62,080 nt of DNA from Pseudomonadota bacterium (GTDB taxonomy: Bacteria; Pseudomonadota; Gammaproteobacteria; Steroidobacterales; Steroidobacteraceae), in the NCBI GenBank assembly GCA_023433705.1, contig JAEYUC010000017.1, positions 1 through 62,080 of the forward strand, given 5' to 3'. Made by a program: the position numbers and the translations under genes. Positions 44,092 to 52,911 of this stretch are shown piece after piece. Each line of letters starts with the position of its first letter. Position 1 is the first letter of the stretch. The notes under the pieces were generated by a model. That model made no database searches, had not been told where the DNA came from, and saw only the letters and a program-made list of their open reading frames with translations.

Positions 44092-45318
44092 ATGCCTTTC
44101 CGCATCGCACTTTCGGGCCTCAATGCCGCGCAATCCGATCTGAACGTCACGGCGAACAACATCGCCAACACGTCGACCACCGGCTTCAAGGGCTCGCGCA
44201 CCGAGTTCGCCGACCTGTTCGCCGTCTCGCTGCAGGGCACGTCGAACAACGCCAGCGGCAACGGCGTCCGCGTCGCCGCGGTCACGCAGCAGTTCGCGCA
44301 GGGAAATATCGAGTTCACCGACTCGAACCTGGATCTCGCGCTGAGCGGGCAGGGCATGTTCATCCTCTCCGACAATGGCGCGCTCTCGTACACGCGCGCA
44401 GGCGCGTTCCAGATGAACCGCGACGGCTACGTCGTGAACTCGATGGGCCAGCGCCTGCAGGTTTATCCGCCGCTCGCGGGCGGTGGTTTCAACACCGGTG
44501 GTCTCGGCGACCTGCGCCTGCAGACCACGGACTCCGCGCCGTCGGCCACGGGCAACGTCGAATACACGCTCAACCTGCCGGCGAGCGCCACGCAGCCGCC
44601 GACCGCGCCGTTCAACGCGAACGATCCGAACACCTTCAACCAGGCGACGTCGCTCACGCTGTTCGACTCGCTGGGCGCGACCCACACGGGCACCTTGTAT
44701 TTCTCGCGCACCGCGGTGGCGAACCAGTGGGAGGCGCGCCTGTTCATCGACGGCCAGCCCGTCGGAGCGGATGGCACGCCGCAGACGCTGCAGTACTCGA
44801 ACACCGGCCTTCTGACCGCGCCGGCTGGCGGCCAGCTGGCGTTCCCGCCGTTCACGCCGACCACCGGCGCCGCCAACATGAACGTCACGGTCGACCTGTC
44901 GCGCACGACGCAGTTCGGCTCGAACTTCGCCGTGAACTCGGTGACCCAGGACGGTTACACGACGGGCCGCCTGATCGGCATCGACATCAGCGACACCGGC
45001 ATCGTCCAGGCGCGATTCACGAACGGCAATTCGCAGCCGCTCGGCCAGGTCGCGGTCGCCAACTTCGCCAATCCGCAGGGCCTGCAGCAGCTCGGCAACA
45101 CGCAGTGGGCCGAGACGTATGCCTCGGGCCAGGCGCTGCGCGGCCAGGCCGGTAACTCCGGCTTCGGTCTCGTGCAGTCGGGCGCGCTCGAGGGCGCGAA
45201 CGTCGACGTGACCGAGCAGCTCGTGCAGATGATCACCGCGCAGCGCAATTTCCAGGCGAACGCGCAGATGATCAGCACGGCCGACTCGATCCAGCAAACC
45301 ATCATGAACATCCGGTAA
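44092..45318 (+). CDS. flgE: Flagellar hook protein FlgE
   Basis: 408 residues, about the E. coli length. FlgE makes the hook. N-terminal ALSGLNAAQSDLNVTANNIA and the NTSTTGFKGSRTEF rod/hook signature; C-terminal LVQMITAQRNFQANAQMIST ends with IQQTIMNIR. The central domains (about 150-330) are variable but consistent. AAGGAG upstream of the ATG. Confidence 0.96.
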   Translation: MPFRIALSGLNAAQSDLNVTANNIANTSTTGFKGSRTEFADLFAVSLQGTSNNASGNGVRVAAVTQQFAQGNIEFTDSNLDLALSGQGMFILSDNGALSYTRAGAFQMNRDGYVVNSMGQRLQVYPPLAGGGFNTGGLGDLRLQTTDSAPSATGNVEYTLNLPASATQPPTAPFNANDPNTFNQATSLTLFDSLGATHTGTLYFSRTAVANQWEARLFIDGQPVGADGTPQTLQYSNTGLLTAPAGGQLAFPPFTPTTGAANMNVTVDLSRTTQFGSNFAVNSVTQDGYTTGRLIGIDISDTGIVQARFTNGNSQPLGQVAVANFANPQGLQQLGNTQWAETYASGQALRGQAGNSGFGLVQSGALEGANVDVTEQLVQMITAQRNFQANAQMISTADSIQQTIMNIR

Positions 45319-45338
45319 GGAACGGGGAGTAGCTAGTC

Positions 45339-46079
45339 ATGGACCGCATGCTCTACGTGGCGATGACGGGCGCGAAGGAAACCCTGCGCGCGCAAGGCGT
45401 CAACAACCACAACCTGGCCAACGTCAGCACGAACGGCTTTCGTGCGGACCTGGCCGCTTTCCAGAGCCGCGCGGTCGATGGCACGGGCTACGCCTCGCGC
45501 GTCTACGCCACCAATGGCACGGTCGGCTGGGACGACACCAGCGGCGCGCTGCTGACGACCGGTCGCGATCTCGACGTCGCGGTCAACGGCCAGGGCTTCA
45601 TCGCCGTGATGGGACCGGACGGGCGCGAGGCCTACACGCGCGCCGGCAACCTGCAGGTGGATCCCACCGGCCAGCTCATGACCGCCACGGGACGTCCCGT
45701 GCTCGGCGACGGCGGTCCGATCAACATTCCGCCGTATTCCTCGATCTTCTTCGCACGCGACGGCTCGATCTCGATCGTCGCGCAGGGACAGACCCCCGAC
45801 ACCACCGCGACGGTGGGCCGCATCAAGCTCGTCAACCCGGCGACCGAAGCGGTCGAGCGCGGCGAGGACGGCCTGTTCCGCATGAAGGACGGCAGCGACG
45901 CCCCGGCCGAGGCGGGCGTGCAGCTGAGCTCGGGCGTGCTCGAGGCGAGCAACGTCAACGCCGCCGCCGCGATGGTCAACATGATCGAGCTCGCGCGGCA
46001 GTTCGAGATGCAGGTCAAGGCGATCCGCACCGCCGAAGAGAACGGCGCCGCCGCCGCCCAACTGTTGCGCATGGGCTGA
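45339..46079 (+). CDS. flgF: Flagellar basal-body rod protein FlgF
   Basis: 246 residues. Proximal rod subunit. MDRMLYVAMTGAKETLRAQG at the start and NHNLANVSTNGFRADLAAFQ are characteristic of FlgF; the C-terminus ASNVNAAAAMVNMIELARQF EM-type helix is present. Starts 20 nt after flgE with a GGGGAG ribosome site. Confidence 0.95.
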   Translation: MDRMLYVAMTGAKETLRAQGVNNHNLANVSTNGFRADLAAFQSRAVDGTGYASRVYATNGTVGWDDTSGALLTTGRDLDVAVNGQGFIAVMGPDGREAYTRAGNLQVDPTGQLMTATGRPVLGDGGPINIPPYSSIFFARDGSISIVAQGQTPDTTATVGRIKLVNPATEAVERGEDGLFRMKDGSDAPAEAGVQLSSGVLEASNVNAAAAMVNMIELARQFEMQVKAIRTAEENGAAAAQLLRMG

Positions 46080-46111
46080 CGCCCACCTAACCAGATTCCG
46101 AGGAGACAGAC

Positions 46112-46897
46112 ATGAATCCAGCATTGTGGGCCGCCAAGACCGGACTCGACGCGCAGCAGACGCGCCTCGCGGTCACGTCCAACAACCTCGCCAACGTGAG
46201 CACCAGCGGCTTCAAGAAAGGCCGCGCGGTGTTCGAAGACCTGCTGTACCAGAACGTGCGGCAGGCGGGCGGCTCCACCTCGCAGGACACGCAGGCGCCC
46301 TCGGGTGTGCATCTCGGCACCGGCGTGCGCGTGGTCGCCACCGAAAAACTCTATACGCAGGGCGGTCTCACGCAGACCAGCAATGCGCTCGACGTGGCCA
46401 TCGAAGGCCGCGGCTTCTTCCAGATCCAGCTGCCCGACGGCAACACCGCGTACACGCGCGACGGCAGCTTCCAGTTGTCCTCGCAGGGCCAGATGGTCAC
46501 CTCGAGTGGCTACATCCTGCAGCCCGGCATCAGCATTCCCGAGGGCGCGCAGAGCATCACGATCGGCCGCGACGGTACGGTCGGCGTGCGCGTGGCGGGC
46601 CAGGCCGCGCCGGTGACGGTGGGCCAGCTGCAGCTCACGGACTTCGTGAACCCGGCAGGCCTGCAGCCGCTCGGCGAGAACCTGCTGGTCGAAACCGCCG
46701 CGAGCGGTCCGGCACAGACGGGCACACCCGGCCAGAACGGTCTCGGTGCGACGACGCAGGGCTCGGTCGAGTCCTCGAACGTCAACGTCGTCGAGGAACT
46801 CGTCAACATGATCGAGACCCAGCGCGCGTACGAGATGAACTCGAAAGCCATTTCGACCGCGGACCAGATGCTCGAATACGTGAACAACCAGTTATGA
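46112..46897 (+). CDS. flgG: Flagellar distal rod protein FlgG
   Basis: 261 residues, the exact E. coli-like length. FlgG makes the distal rod. Shows ALWAAKTGLDAQQTRLAVTS, NNLANVSTSGFKKGRAVFED, and the C-terminal VNVVEELVNMIETQRAYEMN. GAGGAG ribosome site. The TGA overlaps the flgH ATG, so translation is coupled. Confidence 0.97.
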   Translation: MNPALWAAKTGLDAQQTRLAVTSNNLANVSTSGFKKGRAVFEDLLYQNVRQAGGSTSQDTQAPSGVHLGTGVRVVATEKLYTQGGLTQTSNALDVAIEGRGFFQIQLPDGNTAYTRDGSFQLSSQGQMVTSSGYILQPGISIPEGAQSITIGRDGTVGVRVAGQAAPVTVGQLQLTDFVNPAGLQPLGENLLVETAASGPAQTGTPGQNGLGATTQGSVESSNVNVVEELVNMIETQRAYEMNSKAISTADQMLEYVNNQL

Positions 46898-47580
46898 GCT
46901 TCGCCGAACGCAATTTGATGGTCGCCGTCATCGTCGCCGTCGGGCTGCTGCTCACGGGCTGCGCCACGATGCCCGACGACGCCGCGCACTTCGAGCCGAC
47001 CTGGCCGAGCGAAGCGGACATGCCGAAGCCGACGAACGGCTCCATCTACGCGCAGGGCACGGAAGTGTCGCTGTGGGAGAACGTCACCGCGCGCAACGTG
47101 GGCGACACGCTCACGATCCGCCTGGAAGAAAACACCAGCGCGCAGAAGTCCGCGAGCACGACGACCAGCAAGTCGAGCGAAGCGGCGCTTGCCGGTCCCA
47201 CGGTGTTCGGCCGTCCCGTGACGGTCAACGGCACGCCGATCCTCGAAGGATCGATGAGCAACGAGTCGAGCTTCGCCGGCAACGGCGCGAGCAAGCAGAG
47301 CAATGCGCTCGACGGCGAGATCAGCGTGACCGTCGCCAAGCGCTTCCCGAACGGCAACCTGCTCGTGCGCGGGCAGAAACTCGTCACGATCAATTCCGGC
47401 CGCGAATACGTGCGCGTGCAGGGCATCGTGCGTCCCTCGGACATCGCGCCCGACAACTCCGTGGTCTCGTGGAGAGTCGCGGACGCACACATCTCTTATG
47501 GCGGGCAGGGCACGGTGGCGAACGCCAGCAAGCCGGGCTGGCTGTATCGCTTCTTCAATTCGCCGCTGACGCCATTCTGA
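46894..47580 (+). CDS. flgH: Flagellar L-ring lipoprotein FlgH
   Basis: 228 residues from ATG at 46894. FlgH is the outer-membrane L-ring lipoprotein. The signal has lipobox LTGC (LMVAVIVAVGLLLTGC). Then GSIYAQGTEVSLWENVTARN and GDTLTIRLEENTSAQKSAST mark the family; the end NLLVRGQKLVTINSGREYVR and VVSWRVADAHISYGGQG are also conserved. The longer frame starting in flgG is out of the proper frame for flgG and not used. Confidence 0.96.
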   Translation: MSFAERNLMVAVIVAVGLLLTGCATMPDDAAHFEPTWPSEADMPKPTNGSIYAQGTEVSLWENVTARNVGDTLTIRLEENTSAQKSASTTTSKSSEAALAGPTVFGRPVTVNGTPILEGSMSNESSFAGNGASKQSNALDGEISVTVAKRFPNGNLLVRGQKLVTINSGREYVRVQGIVRPSDIAPDNSVVSWRVADAHISYGGQGTVANASKPGWLYRFFNSPLTPF

Positions 47581-47606
47581 TGAACAGACTGAAAAGGACC
47601 TGGACC

Positions 47607-48719
47607 ATGCGCCGCCGTTTGCGTGATTCGATCATCTGCGCCGCCTTGCTGCCGTTCCTCGCGGTGACGGCCCACGCCGAGCGCGTCAAGGATCTAGCGT
47701 CCGTGCAGGGCGTGCGCAGCAACCAGCTGATCGGTTATGGCCTCGTCGTCGGTCTCGACGGCACGGGCGATCAGACGAGCCAGGCGCCGTTCACGATCCA
47801 GAGCATCAAGAACATGCTGGTGCGCTTCGGCGTCACCATTCCGCCGAACGCGAATCCGCAGCTCAAGAACGTCGCGGCGGTGACGGTGCACGCCGACCTG
47901 CCGCCGTTCGCGAAGCCGGGTCAGAACATCGATGTCACCGTCTCGTCGATCGGCAACGCGGGCAGCCTGCGTGGCGGTAGTTTGATCATGACGCCGCTGC
48001 GCGGCGCGGATGGGCAGGTCTACGCGATGGCGCAGGGCAGCCTGGTCGTCGGAGGCTTCGGCATCTCGGGCAAGGACGGCTCGCGCATCGCGGTCAACGT
48101 GCCTTCGGCGGGCCGCGTGCCGAACGGCGCGACGGTCGAGCGCGAAGTGTCGACGGGTTTCGATTCGACGCCGTACGTGATCCTCAACCTTCACACGCCG
48201 GACTTCACGACGACGGCGCGCCTGGTGGAAGGCATCAACCGGCTGCTCGGCGATGCGACCGCGCAGGCGATCGACGGCGTATCCGTCCGGGTCGCCGCGC
48301 CGGCGGATCCGAACCAGCGCATCGCCTATCTATCCACGCTCGAGCAGATCGAGATCGAGCCGGGCGATGCTCCGGCGCGAGTCATCGTGAATTCGCGTAC
48401 CGGCACCGTGGTCATCGGCTCGCGCGTGCGCGTGATGCCGGCGGCCGTGGCGCACGGCTCGCTGTCGGTGACGATCAGCGAACGCGCGTCGGTCAGCCAG
48501 CCGAATGAATTCGCGCAGGGGCAGACCGTGGTCGTGCCGGAGAGCTCGCTCAACGTTCATCAGCCCGATGCACGCATGTTCGTGTTCGACGCGGGCGTCG
48601 ATCTCAACGACATCGTGCGCGCGGTCAACCAGGTGGGCGCGGCGCCGGGCGATCTCGTCGCCATTCTCGAGGCGCTCAAGGAATCCGGCGCGTTGCGCGC
48701 CGAACTGATCGTCATCTGA
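47607..48719 (+). CDS. flgI: Flagellar P-ring protein FlgI
   Basis: 370 residues from ATG at 47607, which has AAGGA 8 nt upstream. An in-frame ATG at 47580 overlapping the flgH stop would add 9 residues but lacks a ribosome site. FlgI forms the P ring in the peptidoglycan layer. Signal peptide 1-25 (IICAALLPFLAVTAHAE), then RVKDLASVQGVRSNQLIGYG, LVVGLDGTGDQTSQAPFTIQ, SGKDGSRIAVNVPSAGRVPN. It needs FlgA from the divergent operon for assembly. Confidence 0.96.
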   Translation: MRRRLRDSIICAALLPFLAVTAHAERVKDLASVQGVRSNQLIGYGLVVGLDGTGDQTSQAPFTIQSIKNMLVRFGVTIPPNANPQLKNVAAVTVHADLPPFAKPGQNIDVTVSSIGNAGSLRGGSLIMTPLRGADGQVYAMAQGSLVVGGFGISGKDGSRIAVNVPSAGRVPNGATVEREVSTGFDSTPYVILNLHTPDFTTTARLVEGINRLLGDATAQAIDGVSVRVAAPADPNQRIAYLSTLEQIEIEPGDAPARVIVNSRTGTVVIGSRVRVMPAAVAHGSLSVTISERASVSQPNEFAQGQTVVVPESSLNVHQPDARMFVFDAGVDLNDIVRAVNQVGAAPGDLVAILEALKESGALRAELIVI

Positions 48720-48721
48720 CC

Positions 48722-49633
48722 ATGGTCGCGCGCGTCGATCCATCGCTGGTTCCGCTTGCGCCGCGCGCGAACACGTCGCGTCCCGCGGACGCGACCGACT
48801 TCAAGCAGTTCGCCGAACTGCGCCGTGGCGCGGGTGCGAACGATCCGGCCACGCTGCGCGAGGTCGCGCGCCAGTTCGAGAGCCTCTTCACGAAGATGAT
48901 GCTCGAGAGCATGCGCAGCGCGAGTTTCGGCGACCCGATGTTCGGCAGCGACCAGGTCGACATGTACCAGGACATGATGGACGACCAGCTCGCCGTGCAG
49001 CTTTCACAAGGCAAAGGCCTCGGCCTCGCCGACATGCTCATCCGCCAGCTCAGCCAGGGCCAGCCGGCTCCCGGCGCTTCTCCCGGAAATTCCGTGCCAG
49101 GCACCGCCTCCGCGGAGCAGCGCGCGAAGTTCGTCGACGAGATCCGTCCGCATGCGGAAGCCGCGGCGCGTGAGCTCGGGGTCGACCCTCGCGGGATCAT
49201 CGCGCAGGCCGCGCTCGAAACGGGGTGGGGCACTTCGCGGCCCGCCGATGCTTCGGGAGCGAGCCACAACTACTTCGGCATCAAGGCGGGCGCCTCCTGG
49301 CGCGGCGCGAGTGTCGAAGCGAAAACGCAGGAATATGTCGCAGGCATCGCCGGCCACGAGAACGCGCGCTTCCGCGCTTACGGGAGTCTCGCGGAAAGTG
49401 TGGGTGATTATGTCCGCGTGCTGCGCGACAACCCGCGTTACGCCGCCGCGCTCAACACCGGCACGGACGTGCGCGCCTTCGCGACCGCGCTGCAGAAGGG
49501 TGGTTACGCCACCGATCCGGAATACGCGAACAAACTAGTCTCCGTAGCCGCGCAATTGCCGCCTGATGTGAATCAGTTCAAGTCGGCCGCCGCGGCGCCG
49601 ATACCGACGCAGGAGCCGATGAGCAATGGCTGA
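48722..49633 (+). CDS. flgJ: Flagellar rod assembly protein / muramidase FlgJ
   Basis: 303 residues with two domains. The N-terminal rod-capping domain (about 25-105) contains ATLREVARQFESLFTKMMLE and MYQDMMDDQLAVQLSQGKGL. The C-terminal glucosaminidase-type domain (about 140-285) cuts peptidoglycan for the rod; the glutamate is in IIAQAALETGWGTS, and SHNYFGIKAGASWRG and FRAYGSLAESVGDYVRVL follow. Many polarly flagellated groups have single-domain FlgJ; this one is the dual-domain type. It overlaps flgK by 8 nt. Confidence 0.96.
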   Translation: MVARVDPSLVPLAPRANTSRPADATDFKQFAELRRGAGANDPATLREVARQFESLFTKMMLESMRSASFGDPMFGSDQVDMYQDMMDDQLAVQLSQGKGLGLADMLIRQLSQGQPAPGASPGNSVPGTASAEQRAKFVDEIRPHAEAAARELGVDPRGIIAQAALETGWGTSRPADASGASHNYFGIKAGASWRGASVEAKTQEYVAGIAGHENARFRAYGSLAESVGDYVRVLRDNPRYAAALNTGTDVRAFATALQKGGYATDPEYANKLVSVAAQLPPDVNQFKSAAAAPIPTQEPMSNG

Positions 49634-51518
49634 CATGCTTGGAACGGGCCTTTCGAGCCTGCGCGCACTCCAACGCGCGCTGGACACGACCGCCCACAAC
49701 ATCGCGAACGTTTCGACGCCGGGTTACACCCGCCAGCGCGTCGACTTCGCCACGCGCACGCCTCAGGCCTTCGGTCCCAACTGGATCGGCAGCGGCGTCA
49801 ATGCGACGGCCGTGCGCCGCGTCTATGACCAGTTCGTTTCCCAGCAGGTGCGCACCTCGAGCAGCAATCTCGCGCGCCTCGATGCATTCGCGACCGAAGC
49901 GGGGCGCCTCGACAACCTGCTCGGCGACACCTCCAACGGGCTCTCCACCACGTTGCAGGGCTTCACCGACGCGCTCAACGAGATCTCGAGCACGCCGGCC
50001 TCGATCCCCGCGCGGCAGGTGCTGCTCGCGCAGGCCAACGCCCTCACCGAGCGGCTGCGCGGCTACGATGCGCGGCTGCGCGACATGTCCGCGAGCGTGG
50101 ACACGCGCATCGCCGGCGAAGCCAGCGAAATCACCGGCCTCGCGCGCGGCATCGCGAAACTCAACGGCGACATCGCCGTCGCGATCAACCAGACCGGGCG
50201 TCCGCCCAACGATCTGCTCGATCAGCGCGATGCGATGATCGACGAGCTTTCCTCGAAGATCGGCGTCACCGTCGTCGCCGAAGGCGATGCCTTCGTGAAC
50301 GTGTTCGTCGGCACCGGCCAGCCGCTGGTGCTCGGCACGACGTCCTCGCAATTCACGACCGCGGCCGACCCGCTCGATCCCGAGCGCGTCCAGCTCGCGC
50401 TGCAGACGCAGGGCGGTACGGTCGACATCTCGCGCAGCGTCTCGGGCGGCACGCTCGGCGGACTGCTCGACTGGCGCCGCGAGATGCTGGATCCGGCGCG
50501 CAACGAGCTCGGCCGAATCACGCTCGCCGTCGCGAACCAGGTCAACGAACAGCACCGCAAGGGCATGGACCTCACCGGTGCGATGGGCGGCAACTTCTTC
50601 AATGTCGGTGGCGTGAACGTGGTCAGCGCGACCGCGAACGCGAGCAACGCGACGGCGAGCGCCACGCGCGTGGATCTCGGCGCCGTGACGCCGTACGACT
50701 ACGTGGTCACCAACACCGGCACCGGATACTCGGTGCGACGCCTGGATACGGGCGCTTCCGTGAGCTTCACCGGCGCCGGCACCGCGCTCGATCCGATCCG
50801 TGTCGACGGACTCGAAATCGTCGTGGGCGCGGGCTCGGTGACGGGCGACCAGTTCGTCGTTCATCCGACGCGCAATGTGATGTCGGGATTCTCGGTGGCG
50901 ATCACCGACCCCGCGCGCATCGCGGCTGCCGCGCCGATCCGCGGCACCGCCGCGAGCGCCAATACCGGCACCGGCACGATCACCGCGGGCGAGGTGCTCG
51001 ATGCATCCGATCCCGCGACGCTCACCTCGCCGGTGGACATCGAGTTCACGTCCGCGACGACGTACACGATCAACGGCGGCCCGGCGCAGAATTACACCGC
51101 GGGCGATCCCATCGAATTCAACGGCTGGCGCGTGCGGATCAGCGGTACGCCCGCGGCCGGCGACACGTTCACCGTGCGCAACAACGCCGGCGCCGTCGGC
51201 GACAATCGCAATGCCTTCGCGCTGGCGGATGCGATGAACGCGGGCGTGCTCGAGACCGGCACCGTCTCGGTCACGCAGGCGGTCGAACGCTTCACGGGCA
51301 ACCTGGGCCTGCAGACACGCGCCGCGCAGATGAGCCGCGACGCGGAAGCGCTCGTCAACGAGGGCGACATCGCCGCCCGCGACGCGATTTCCGGCGTGAA
51401 CCTCGACGAGGAGGCGGCGAACATGCTGCGTTTCCAGCAGGCCTACGCGGCCGCAGCGCAGATCATCGCGATTTCCGGCCAGATGTTCGACACGCTGATC
51501 AACGCGGTGCGGAGGTAA
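49626..51518 (+). CDS. flgK: Flagellar hook-associated protein FlgK
   Basis: 630 residues, longer than E. coli (547) through the variable middle domains. First hook-filament junction protein. N-terminal LGTGLSSLRALQRALDTTAH and NIANVSTPGYTRQRVDFATR are typical; C-terminal SGVNLDEEAANMLRFQQAYA ends with MFDTLINAVRR. Overlaps flgJ, and precedes flgL by 3 nt. Exported with help of a FlgN chaperone, of which this cluster has two. Confidence 0.95.
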   Translation: MADMLGTGLSSLRALQRALDTTAHNIANVSTPGYTRQRVDFATRTPQAFGPNWIGSGVNATAVRRVYDQFVSQQVRTSSSNLARLDAFATEAGRLDNLLGDTSNGLSTTLQGFTDALNEISSTPASIPARQVLLAQANALTERLRGYDARLRDMSASVDTRIAGEASEITGLARGIAKLNGDIAVAINQTGRPPNDLLDQRDAMIDELSSKIGVTVVAEGDAFVNVFVGTGQPLVLGTTSSQFTTAADPLDPERVQLALQTQGGTVDISRSVSGGTLGGLLDWRREMLDPARNELGRITLAVANQVNEQHRKGMDLTGAMGGNFFNVGGVNVVSATANASNATASATRVDLGAVTPYDYVVTNTGTGYSVRRLDTGASVSFTGAGTALDPIRVDGLEIVVGAGSVTGDQFVVHPTRNVMSGFSVAITDPARIAAAAPIRGTAASANTGTGTITAGEVLDASDPATLTSPVDIEFTSATTYTINGGPAQNYTAGDPIEFNGWRVRISGTPAAGDTFTVRNNAGAVGDNRNAFALADAMNAGVLETGTVSVTQAVERFTGNLGLQTRAAQMSRDAEALVNEGDIAARDAISGVNLDEEAANMLRFQQAYAAAAQIIAISGQMFDTLINAVRR

Positions 51519-51521
51519 GTC

Positions 51522-52727
51522 ATGCGTCTATCCACCGCCGGAATGCACCGGACCAGCATCAGCGCGATCCTCGAGCAGCAGGTGCGTCTCTCGAAGACGC
51601 AGCAGCAGATCACCACCGGCAAGAAGTTCCAGACCGCCGCGGAGGATCCGATCGGCGCGACTCGCGTGGCGGGCCTCGAACGCAAGCTCGCGGACAACGC
51701 GCAGTACGAACGCAATTCCAACATCGTCCAGGCTCGCCTGAGCTACGAGGAACAGACGCTCGCGGACATCACCTCGGTGCTGCAGAGCGCGCGCGACTCG
51801 ACCCTGGCCGGTGCGAACGCCACGCTCGGCCAGGCCGAGCGCAACATGATCGCCAACCAGGTGCGGCAGAATCTCGCGGCACTCATGGAGATGGCGAATC
51901 GGCAGGACGCCGGCGGAGAATTCCTGTTCGCCGGCACGTCGACCGCGACCCGACCGTTCGCGCAAGGTGCGAGCGGAGTCATCTACCAGGGTGACCACAC
52001 GACGCGGCAGATCCGCATCAGCAGCACCCAATCGCTGACCGACGTGCACGCCGGCCCGGATGTCTTCATGGGTATTGCCGAACGCAACGGCGTGTTCCGC
52101 ACGACGGTTTCGGCGGGCAACACCGGCAATGCGACCATCAGCGTGGGCGATGTGACCGATCGCTCGGCCTGGGTCGCGGGTAACTACACGCTGGAATTCA
52201 CCAGCGACACCGACTGGCAGGTGGTCGACGACAGCACGCCGACACCGCTCGTCATCGCGTCGGGCACGGGCTTCACCTCGGGTCAGAGCATCAGTTTCCT
52301 GGGCGTCAGTGTGGCCGTCACCGGCGCGCCGGCCGCGAACGATTCTTTCGGCATCACGCCCGCGCAGAACACCGACATCTTCTCCATGCTCGACGAGCTG
52401 GCGCGCACCCTCGAAGGGGATGCCGCCATCGCGGGTAGTGAGGCGGCGTTCCGCACTCAGATCGGCGCCGCCCTCGTGAACCTCGACTCCGCGCTCGATC
52501 GCGTAGTCAGCGTCCGCGCCGAAGTGGGTACGCGGCTCCAGGCCCTGGACACCGCTGCGGACTTCCGCGAATCGGAGGAAGTCGACCTGAAGGCGTTGAT
52601 TTCCGGCATCCGCGACGTCGACTACGCCTCGGCGATCAGCCAGCTGAGCCAGCAATACACGGGTCTGCAGGCCGCCCAGGCCGCCTATTCGAAGTTCGCG
52701 CAACTGTCGCTATTCGACTACCTTTAA
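51522..52727 (+). CDS. flgL: Flagellar hook-associated protein FlgL
   Basis: 401 residues. Second hook-filament junction protein, flagellin-like at both ends: RLSTAGMHRTSISAILEQQV, KTQQQITTGKKFQTAAEDPI and GATRVAGLERKL at the N-terminus; LNLDS-like ALVNLDSALDRVVSVRAEVG and ISQLSQQYTGLQAAQAAYSK at the C-terminus. It is the last gene of the hook operon and is followed by a terminator. Confidence 0.95.
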   Translation: MRLSTAGMHRTSISAILEQQVRLSKTQQQITTGKKFQTAAEDPIGATRVAGLERKLADNAQYERNSNIVQARLSYEEQTLADITSVLQSARDSTLAGANATLGQAERNMIANQVRQNLAALMEMANRQDAGGEFLFAGTSTATRPFAQGASGVIYQGDHTTRQIRISSTQSLTDVHAGPDVFMGIAERNGVFRTTVSAGNTGNATISVGDVTDRSAWVAGNYTLEFTSDTDWQVVDDSTPTPLVIASGTGFTSGQSISFLGVSVAVTGAPAANDSFGITPAQNTDIFSMLDELARTLEGDAAIAGSEAAFRTQIGAALVNLDSALDRVVSVRAEVGTRLQALDTAADFRESEEVDLKALISGIRDVDYASAISQLSQQYTGLQAAQAAYSKFAQLSLFDYL

Positions 52728-52732
52728 TTTGT

Positions 52733-52762
52733 TGCGCAGCGGTGTGAGCCGCTGCGCATTTT
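52733..52762 (+). terminator. Terminator of the flgBCDEFGHIJKL operon
   Basis: A 10-bp perfect stem (tgcgcagcgg / ccgctgcgca) with a 6-nt loop followed by TTTT, starting 6 nt after the flgL stop. Confidence 0.88.
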
Positions 52763-52785
52763 GCCTCCCGGAAACCCGGACCCCC

Positions 52786-52812
52786 TCAAGCTCCCACCTC
52801 GGTCGCCGTTAA
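52786..52812 (+). promoter_or_regulatory. Sigma-28 promoter of fliC
   Basis: TCAAGCTC, 11 nt, GCCGTTAA. Pseudomonas FliA sites read TCAAG...GCCGATA, so this is a close match. The transcript would begin near 52820 with a leader of about 90 nt. Confidence 0.85.
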
Positions 52813-52911
52813 CCAACACGAACAGCGCACTGGCAGGTTTACGCCGCAGCGCAACCCCGCCGGTTGGCTTAACCGGATGTTAGAAACGAAAAGGTTTACA
52901 GGAGCAATCAA

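Noticed and set aside
47580..47606. Alternative flgI start at 47580 overlapping the flgH stop
   Set aside because: No ribosome site there; the ATG at 47607 has AAGGA at good distance and gives a more typical signal peptide.
49578..50864. A 428-codon open frame antisense to flgK
   Set aside because: FlgK is complete on the plus strand and the antisense product has no recognisable feature.
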